DNA of 64,000 nucleotides. Origin: Myxococcus eversor (GTDB taxonomy: Bacteria; Myxococcota; Myxococcia; Myxococcales; Myxococcaceae). The notes beneath the pieces are model-generated. The model saw nothing but the letters and a program-made list of their open reading frames with translations, did not search any database and was not told where the DNA came from. The number at the start of each line of letters is the position of its first letter. Within the stretch, counting starts at the first letter, position 1. A program made the translations under genes and the position numbers. The stretch is from contig NZ_JAAIXY010000002.1 in NCBI RefSeq assembly GCF_010894455.1, forward strand, positions 372,001-436,000, written 5' to 3'. Below are positions 58,418 to 64,000 of this stretch, piece by piece.

Positions 58418-61105
58418 ATGCGCTGCTGCCACCGTCACTCCTCCGAGCCCGCCCTCCCCCAGTCCCGCGCCTTTGGCCTCCCTGGCGCCACCGAGCACTA
58501 TGCCGCGGAGCGTCCCATCCGCGCCGAGCACGTCCGCATCGAGCTGGAGCTCGACTTCGAGCAAGGCTCCGTCGCGGGCGTCTGCACCACCCGCGTCTCC
58601 GCGGTCCGCTCGCTGTCCACCCTCACCTTCGACGCCGTGGACCTGGACGTGTCGAGCGTCCTCGTCGAAGGGAAACCCGCTCGATTCTCCAACTCCGGCA
58701 CGCACGTGCGCGTGGACCTGCCCACGCCACTGGAGCCGGGCCACGCCGTGGAGGTGGCCGTCCACTACGCCGCCCGCCCGCGCCGGGGCCTCTACTTCTG
58801 GGGACCGGAGGCGGCCTATCCGGACCGGCCCCGTCAGGCGTGGACGCAGAACCAGGACACCGACGCGCGCTGCTGGTTTCCCTGCCTGGACACGCCCGCG
58901 CAGAAGGCCACCTCGGAGCTCATCGCCACCTTCCCCGAGGGACTGACGGCGCTGTCCAACGGCGTGCTCGTGAGTGACAGTGCCCAGGGCGGCCGCCGCA
59001 CGCAGCACTTCCGCATGGAGCAGCCGCACGCGCCCTACCTCGTCACGCTCGCCGTGGGTGACTTCGAGGAGCTCACCGACACGTCGGGCACGGTGCCGCT
59101 GCGCTACCTCTTCCCGCGCGGCCGGCGCGAGGACGCGCTGCGCTGCGTGCGCCGCACTCCGGAGATGATTCGTGTGTTCCAGGAGGCCACCGGCGAGCCC
59201 TACCCGTGGAGCGGCTACGCGCAGGTGTTCCTCACCGAGTTCATCTTCGGCGGCATGGAGAACACCACCGCCACCAGCCTCACCGACTCCGTCCTCCACG
59301 ACGCGCGCGCTCACGCCGACTACAACGCGGAGCCGCTCATCTCCCACGAGCTGGCGCACCAGTGGTTTGGAGATTTGCTCACCTGCCGCGACTGGCCGCA
59401 CGGCTGGCTCAACGAGGGCTTCGCCACCTGGTTCGAGGTGCTCTGGAAGGAGCGCGCCGACAGCCAGGACGAGGCCGACCAGCACCGCCTCTCGGACCTG
59501 GAGGCGTACCTGGGCGAGGTGAAGGAGCGCTACGCGCGCCCCATCGTCTCGCGCCGCTTCCACGCGCCGCTGGATGTCTTCGACCGGCACCTCTACGAGA
59601 AGGGCGGCCTGGTCCTCCACGAGCTGCGCCGCCGCCTGGGTGACGACCTGTTCTTCCGCGGCCTGCGCCACTACGTCTCCCGCCACCGCCACGGCTCGGT
59701 GGAGACGGTGGACCTGGCGCGCGCCTTCGAGCAGGCCACCGGCCACAACCTGGATGCGTTCTTCGACCAGTATGTCTTCGCCCCTGGCCACCCGGAGCTC
59801 AAGGTGGAGGTGCGCTACGAGGCCGAGGACCGGCGCCTGCGCCTCAAGGTGAGGCAGACGCAGCGCACCGACGCCGGCACGCCCCTGTTCCGCCTGCCGC
59901 TGGACGTCCGCGTCACCGTCGACGGCCAGGACACCGTGCACCGCATGGAGGTGACGGACGCGGAGCACTTCTTCCACCTGCCGTGCGCCGCCGCTCCCAC
60001 GCAGGTGCGCGTGGACCCGCGCCGCGACGTGCTCGGCACGCTGGACGTGGACAAGTCCGTGGGCCTCTGGCTGGAGGAGCTGCGCGCCGCGCCCGAGTCC
60101 CGCGCGCGCACCGAGGCCGCGCACGCGCTGGGCCGCGACGGAGGCTTCCGCGCCGTGGAGGCGTTGGGCAAGGCCCTCACGGATTCGCGCCTGTTCTGGG
60201 GCACCCGCGCAGCCAGCGCCAGGGCCCTGGGCCGCATCCGCACGCCCGAGGCCCGCGCGCGACTGCTCCTGGCCCTGCGCGCCGAACACCCCCGCGTGCG
60301 TCGCGCCGTGGTGGCCGCGCTGGGCGAGTTCCGCCGCGACGCGGAGGTCATCGCGCTCCTCCGCGCGCTCTTGCAATCTGGAGACACCAGCTACTTCGTG
60401 GAGGCGGAGGCCGCGCGCAGCTATGGCAAGCTGCGGGCCGCGGATGCGCTGACGGTGCTGGAGACGGCCTCCACGCGCGCGTCGTTCCAGGACGTCATCG
60501 CCGTGGGCGCCATGGACGGGCTCGCCGAGTCGCAGGACCCCGCAGCCTTCACGCTGGTGGAGGCGCGCACCGCGTATGGTCAGCCCGCCTTCCTGCGCCG
60601 CGCCGCCACCCAGGCGGTGGCGAAGCTGGCGGAAGTCGCGGGCCGACAGCGCGAGGCCGTGGACCTGCTCACGGAGCTGCTGCGGGATTCGATGTTCCGC
60701 GTGCAGATGGGCGTCTTCGAGGCCGCGAGGACGCTCGGAGACCGGCGCCTCGTCCCTGCTCTGGAGGGAACGCCGCTGAGCGATGCCCGGGCCCGGCGCG
60801 CCGCTCGGGAGACGGTGCGCGCGCTGCGCGAGGGTGAGCCTCAAGCGCGCGAGCTGGCCGCGCTGCGCGAGGAGGTGGACGCGTTGAAGGATGCGACGCG
60901 CGCGCTGCGCGAGCGACTGGAGGTGCTCTCCCCCTCGCCTGACATGAAGGACTCCGTGGCGACGGGGCGCGTGAAGAAGCAGGCTCCAGCCCCTCGGGGC
61001 CAGCAGGCCTCGCCCCGTGGCAAGCAAGCCTCATCGCGCACGAGCAAGCAGGCCTCGGCTCGCAAGAAGGCGGGCAAGCCTGACGCCGGGGGTCGCCGAC
61101 GCTAG
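58418..61105 (+). CDS. M1 family metallo-aminopeptidase with C-terminal HEAT repeats
   Basis: An 895-residue zinc aminopeptidase. The exopeptidase motif GGMEN is at residues 278-282 and the zinc motif HELAH at 310-314, with the third ligand Glu333 in HGWLNEGFATW at the usual 18-residue spacing. Downstream (about 500-820) are HEAT/ARM-like repeats (RAVEALGKALTDSRLFWGTR; HPRVRRAVVAALGEFRRDAE). The last ~60 residues are a Lys/Ser/Ala-rich repetitive tail. No signal peptide is apparent. Start at ATG 58418. It acts on N-terminal residues of peptides. Confidence 0.9.
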   Translation: MRCCHRHSSEPALPQSRAFGLPGATEHYAAERPIRAEHVRIELELDFEQGSVAGVCTTRVSAVRSLSTLTFDAVDLDVSSVLVEGKPARFSNSGTHVRVDLPTPLEPGHAVEVAVHYAARPRRGLYFWGPEAAYPDRPRQAWTQNQDTDARCWFPCLDTPAQKATSELIATFPEGLTALSNGVLVSDSAQGGRRTQHFRMEQPHAPYLVTLAVGDFEELTDTSGTVPLRYLFPRGRREDALRCVRRTPEMIRVFQEATGEPYPWSGYAQVFLTEFIFGGMENTTATSLTDSVLHDARAHADYNAEPLISHELAHQWFGDLLTCRDWPHGWLNEGFATWFEVLWKERADSQDEADQHRLSDLEAYLGEVKERYARPIVSRRFHAPLDVFDRHLYEKGGLVLHELRRRLGDDLFFRGLRHYVSRHRHGSVETVDLARAFEQATGHNLDAFFDQYVFAPGHPELKVEVRYEAEDRRLRLKVRQTQRTDAGTPLFRLPLDVRVTVDGQDTVHRMEVTDAEHFFHLPCAAAPTQVRVDPRRDVLGTLDVDKSVGLWLEELRAAPESRARTEAAHALGRDGGFRAVEALGKALTDSRLFWGTRAASARALGRIRTPEARARLLLALRAEHPRVRRAVVAALGEFRRDAEVIALLRALLQSGDTSYFVEAEAARSYGKLRAADALTVLETASTRASFQDVIAVGAMDGLAESQDPAAFTLVEARTAYGQPAFLRRAATQAVAKLAEVAGRQREAVDLLTELLRDSMFRVQMGVFEAARTLGDRRLVPALEGTPLSDARARRAARETVRALREGEPQARELAALREEVDALKDATRALRERLEVLSPSPDMKDSVATGRVKKQAPAPRGQQASPRGKQASSRTSKQASARKKAGKPDAGGRRR

Positions 61106-61344
61106 GGCCCGCGCACGTCCACCGCTGTCTCCTGTCGACCGCTGTCGAACGTCGACCGCCTTCGCGCCTCCACGCTGCCCAGCACACGAACGTGCCGGGC
61201 GTGTGACTCCCGGGCAGGTCCTGGACGCGCCCGCCGCGTCGGATGGCTACCTGTAGGGAAAGGAAAGGCAATCCCTCGCGGGAGACACGTCGTGGGAACC
61301 CGTGCCGGAAGCGGGAGGGGCCCCACGAGGCCCCAGGGGAACAC

Positions 61345-63288
61345 ATGGCCAGAGCCAACGAGGAGCTCAGCGCCTGGCTGGATGCCGCCGTCGACCCCAT
61401 GGTCGCCTGCGACGCGCACGAGCATGTGTACTTCCTCAACCGCGCGGCCGAGCAGTTGTTCGCCTGGAAGCGCGAGGACCTCCACGGCCAGCCCGTCTCC
61501 CGCCTCTTCCCGGAGCGCGTGAGCCACCATGAAGGCCAGAGCCTGGTGCGCTACCTGCTGTCGCGCAGGGACGCCCTGGAGGGACGCCCCACCCGCGTCT
61601 TCGCGCAACGAAGCGACGGCGCGGAAGTCCTGGTGGAGCTCACCGTGGGCGCGTCGGGCCAGGGGGACGACGAGCGCATCGTCATCAGCCTCCGCCGCCT
61701 GCACGAAGTCATCGACACCCTCCGCGAGCCGCTGGAGCACCCTCGCCATGAGGCGGAGGCGAGCCTCGTCGAGACGCGGGTCCGTGGGGATGACCTCTAC
61801 CGGCTGGTGGTGGAGAACGCTCCCCTGGGCATCTTCCACTACGACACCACGCCCGTCGTCACCGCCTGCAACGAGCGCCTGGTCACCATCCTCGGCTCCA
61901 CCAAGCGCATCATCGTGGGACTCAATCTCCTGTCCTTGCGCGACGAGGCGATGATGCGCTGCGTGCGCGAGTCGCTCGCGGGTCGGGGCGCGGACTACGA
62001 GGGCAACTACGCCTCCGTCACCGGACACAAGGTGACGCCCGTCCACGTACGCTTCGCGCCCTGCTACAACGACTCGGGCGTCGTCGAGGGAGGCGTGGGC
62101 ATCGTCGAGGACGTCTCCCAGCGGCGGCTCGCGGAGCGGGAGCGCGACGAGGGCATGGCCCTGCTCACCACGCTCTTCGACAGCGCGCCCGTGGGCCTGG
62201 GCTTCATCGACACGCGGCTGCGCTACGTGCGCGTCAACGAGCGACTGGCGAACATCAACGGCAAATCCCCCGAGGAGCACCTGGGCAAGGACCCCCACCA
62301 GGTGCTGGGGCCCGGCGGTCCCGCCGTCGAGCTCATGTTGCGACACGTGCTCGACACGGGCGAGCCCGTGGTGGAGGAGGAAGTGGACACCTCCCTCATC
62401 GGCTCGCCCGGCCCCCGACGCCTGCTCGCGGGGAGCTGCTATCCGGTGCGTGCCCCCGACGGGCGCATGCTGGGCGTGGGCGTGCTGGTGGAGGACATCA
62501 CCCGGCGCAAGCTGGCCGAGGAGGAGCGCGAGAAGCTGTACCACGAGGCCCAGCAAGCCATCCGCGTGCGCGACGACTTCCTGTCCATCGCCTCGCATGA
62601 GCTGAAGACACCCCTCACCCCGCTGAGCCTCCGGCTGGCGACCCTGGAGCGCAAGCTGGAGCGGGGAGAGAGCGTGGACCCCACCACCCTGCGCCACGCG
62701 CGTCAGCACCTGCTGCGGATGACGGGGCTCATCAATGACTTGCTGGATGCGTCGCGCATCGAAGCGGGCCGACTCGCGCTGCACCCGCAGGCCACGCGCA
62801 TGGACAGTCTGGTGGAGCATGTCCTCCAGGCCATGGACGCGCAGCGCGCCGGCCACGAGCTGCGCTACGTGCACCCCGAGGACGCCGTGCAGGTGTTCGT
62901 GGACCCGTACCGGCTGGAGCAGGTCATCTCCAACCTGGTGGAGAACGCGTTCAAGTACAGCCCCGACGGCGGCGTCATCCAGGTGACGCTGGAGACGCAC
63001 GGGGAGCTGGCGCTGCTGGCGGTGAAGGACCCGGGCATCGGCATCCCCGTGGACCAGCAGACGCAGCTCTTCGAACGCTACTTCCGCGCGCGCAACGTCT
63101 CCTCGCGCTCGTATGGCGGCCTGGGCCTGGGCCTGTACATCAGCCGCGACATCGTCGAGCGCCACGGCGGCCGCATCTGGGTGGAGAGCCAGGTCGGCCA
63201 GGGGTCCACCTTCCACATCGCCCTGCCGCTGCTCAGTGGCACCTCCGCCCACCCGGCCGTGAGCCAGCCGGACCAGCACGTTCACTGA
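61345..63288 (+). CDS. PAS-domain sensor histidine kinase
   Basis: A 647-residue soluble sensor kinase. Three PAS-like segments are present: residues 1-135 (AVDPMVACDAHEHVYFLNRA), 150-260 (VVENAPLGIFHYDT) and 270-385 (FDSAPVGLGFIDTRLRYVRV). The HisKA box is SIASHELKTPLTPL with the phospho-acceptor His418, followed by HATPase motifs N (LVENAFKYSPDGG), G1 (VKDPGIGIP) and G2 (GGLGLGLYISRD). There are no transmembrane helices, so it likely senses a cytoplasmic signal. No response-regulator gene is adjacent; the kinase is probably orphan, as is common in myxobacteria. AGGGGA precedes the ATG. Confidence 0.92.
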   Translation: MARANEELSAWLDAAVDPMVACDAHEHVYFLNRAAEQLFAWKREDLHGQPVSRLFPERVSHHEGQSLVRYLLSRRDALEGRPTRVFAQRSDGAEVLVELTVGASGQGDDERIVISLRRLHEVIDTLREPLEHPRHEAEASLVETRVRGDDLYRLVVENAPLGIFHYDTTPVVTACNERLVTILGSTKRIIVGLNLLSLRDEAMMRCVRESLAGRGADYEGNYASVTGHKVTPVHVRFAPCYNDSGVVEGGVGIVEDVSQRRLAERERDEGMALLTTLFDSAPVGLGFIDTRLRYVRVNERLANINGKSPEEHLGKDPHQVLGPGGPAVELMLRHVLDTGEPVVEEEVDTSLIGSPGPRRLLAGSCYPVRAPDGRMLGVGVLVEDITRRKLAEEEREKLYHEAQQAIRVRDDFLSIASHELKTPLTPLSLRLATLERKLERGESVDPTTLRHARQHLLRMTGLINDLLDASRIEAGRLALHPQATRMDSLVEHVLQAMDAQRAGHELRYVHPEDAVQVFVDPYRLEQVISNLVENAFKYSPDGGVIQVTLETHGELALLAVKDPGIGIPVDQQTQLFERYFRARNVSSRSYGGLGLGLYISRDIVERHGGRIWVESQVGQGSTFHIALPLLSGTSAHPAVSQPDQHVH

Positions 63289-63441
63289 AGCTCCGTCACC
63301 CCGCTTCCGAAAGAACTACAGGCCCGCCTGTCCACCACCGCGCATCCAAGGGGCCCAATCACCTGGATTCGCATGTCCCAGGCGATGGCACGCGGGCTGC
63401 TCTATCCGAAGTCAGAGAAGCAACCCGAGAGGAGCAGGCAC

Positions 63442-63612
63442 ATGACGACGGAAACGGCTGCTTGGACTCGCGACAATGACGGCTGGCTCGTGCGCGTGAA
63501 GGTGGGCGGGCGCATCCAGGAAGTGCGTTGCACCACCGAAGGCCAGGCGCGCTACATCGCCGGCGTGCTGGCCTTCAATCCGCCGCCTCCCCCCTCGAAG
63601 CTGCGTCACTGA
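63442..63612 (+). CDS. Small conserved-looking protein (56 aa)
   Basis: A 56-residue soluble protein starting at ATG 63442 six bases after GAGGAGC. The sequence has an even strand-like pattern (WTRDNDGWLVRVKVGGRIQE) and a Pro-rich tail (FNPPPPPSK). The start site and codon pattern look genuine, but no family is recognised. Its stop overlaps the convergent partial gene by 7 bp. Confidence 0.55.
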   Translation: MTTETAAWTRDNDGWLVRVKVGGRIQEVRCTTEGQARYIAGVLAFNPPPPPSKLRH

Positions 63613-64000
63613 GGGACGCTGGCGCCCGGCATCACCAGGTACGCGTCCAGGTGGTACCAGTTGTTGTACGCGACCTTCCACGCGCCATCGTGGACACCGG
63701 GCAGGGGGATGAGGGGGCCACCAATCTGGCCGCTGGTGCCCCACGTGAAGCCCATGTCCACGCCATTGGTCGTCTCCTGCACGGTGATGTCCGTGGCGAG
63801 CTGGGTGTTGAAGCGGCGAATCTCCGAGTTGGTGCCGGACACCCAGAACATGACGCGGTGGGCGCGCACGTCGAAGCCGAACGCGTAGAAGGCGCCCGAG
63901 TTGGTCGGGTCCGTGACGATGACGGTGTGCGCGCTGAGCAGGTAGGGGCTGTGCGGGTACAGCGGCGTGCCGGTGGGGATGCTCGACAAGGGCGTGGGCG
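63606..64000 (-). CDS. Partial gene, C-terminal 130 residues only
   Basis: The frame is open to the window edge and continues beyond it; no start is visible. The visible C-terminus is beta-rich (SAHTVIVTDPTNSGAFYAFG; NNWYHLDAYLVMPGASVPQ) with no Cys and many aromatic residues, as in secreted or surface-exposed adhesin-like or carbohydrate-binding modules. No family recognised. It ends in TGA at 63608-63606. Confidence 0.55.
   Translation of the reverse strand, partial: PTPLSSIPTGTPLYPHSPYLLSAHTVIVTDPTNSGAFYAFGFDVRAHRVMFWVSGTNSEIRRFNTQLATDITVQETTNGVDMGFTWGTSGQIGGPLIPLPGVHDGAWKVAYNNWYHLDAYLVMPGASVPQ

Noticed and set aside
58106..61027. 973-residue minus-strand open frame
   Set aside because: Antisense to the M1 aminopeptidase, with no start signal or domain; ignored.

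Overview
The window is high-GC DNA (about 68-70% by eye) packed with genes on both strands. It is very probably chromosomal DNA of a myxobacterium of the Myxococcaceae (Myxococcus, Corallococcus or Pyxidicoccus type). The signs are protein families largely confined to that group (DUF2378/TIGR02265, TIGR02270), many lipoproteins and secreted proteins with repeats, a type VI effector island, and frequent ATGA/GTGA start-stop overlaps. I saw no rRNA, tRNA, CRISPR array, insertion sequence or prophage.

Layout. 1-0.9 kb: an anti-sigma gene cut by the window edge and its ECF sigma factor. 1.0-8.8 kb: a divergent four-gene operon (SulP transporter, DabA, DabB, second NuoM-like subunit) that looks like an energy-coupled inorganic-carbon uptake system. 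8.7-12.7 kb: two lipoproteins, an AtoE-type short-chain fatty acid transporter and a small secreted protein. 12.8-20.1 kb: a leftward block of exported proteins: a repeat-rich DUF4397-like lipoprotein, a tetraheme cytochrome c-like lipoprotein, a Vgb-type beta-propeller and a PstS-like binding protein. 20.6-27.9 kb: a lipoprotein propeller, a divergent membrane pyrophosphatase, a four-helix membrane protein, a cold-shock protein, DUF99, a STAS-like protein and a Nudix hydrolase.

28-44.9 kb: an RNase H-fold protein with a duplicated 3' end, DUF2378, a lipoprotein/TPR pair, a complete tetR-MFP-RND efflux operon with an operator-like palindrome, DUF2293, ribonuclease Z, an alpha/beta hydrolase, an amidohydrolase lipoprotein, a DUF4139-like protein and small accessory genes. 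45-50.1 kb: a slightly lower-GC type VI secretion effector island (TIGR02270, DUF2169, ketosynthase remnant, PAAR-like/HNH toxin, putative immunity protein). An internal deletion has removed the 5' part of the ketosynthase gene and joined it out of frame to the DUF2169 gene. 50.1-64 kb: a GNAT acetyltransferase, a 26-bp tandem repeat, Ohr with an OhrR-like operator, a subtilase without a signal peptide, a HipA-like kinase/DUF3037 pair, two paralogous lipoproteins, an EEP-family hydrolase, a J-domain protein, an M1 aminopeptidase with HEAT repeats, a PAS histidine kinase, a 56-residue protein and a partial gene at the edge.

How the parts work together. The clearest functional units are the Dab operon (bicarbonate/CO2 accumulation driven by ion flux), the tetR-MFP-RND efflux operon and the type VI effector-immunity island. 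The best candidates for something unusual are the extra proton-channel subunit in the Dab operon, the deletion scar in the type VI island, the divergent pyrophosphatase, the signal-less subtilase and the tetraheme/DUF4397 lipoprotein pair.
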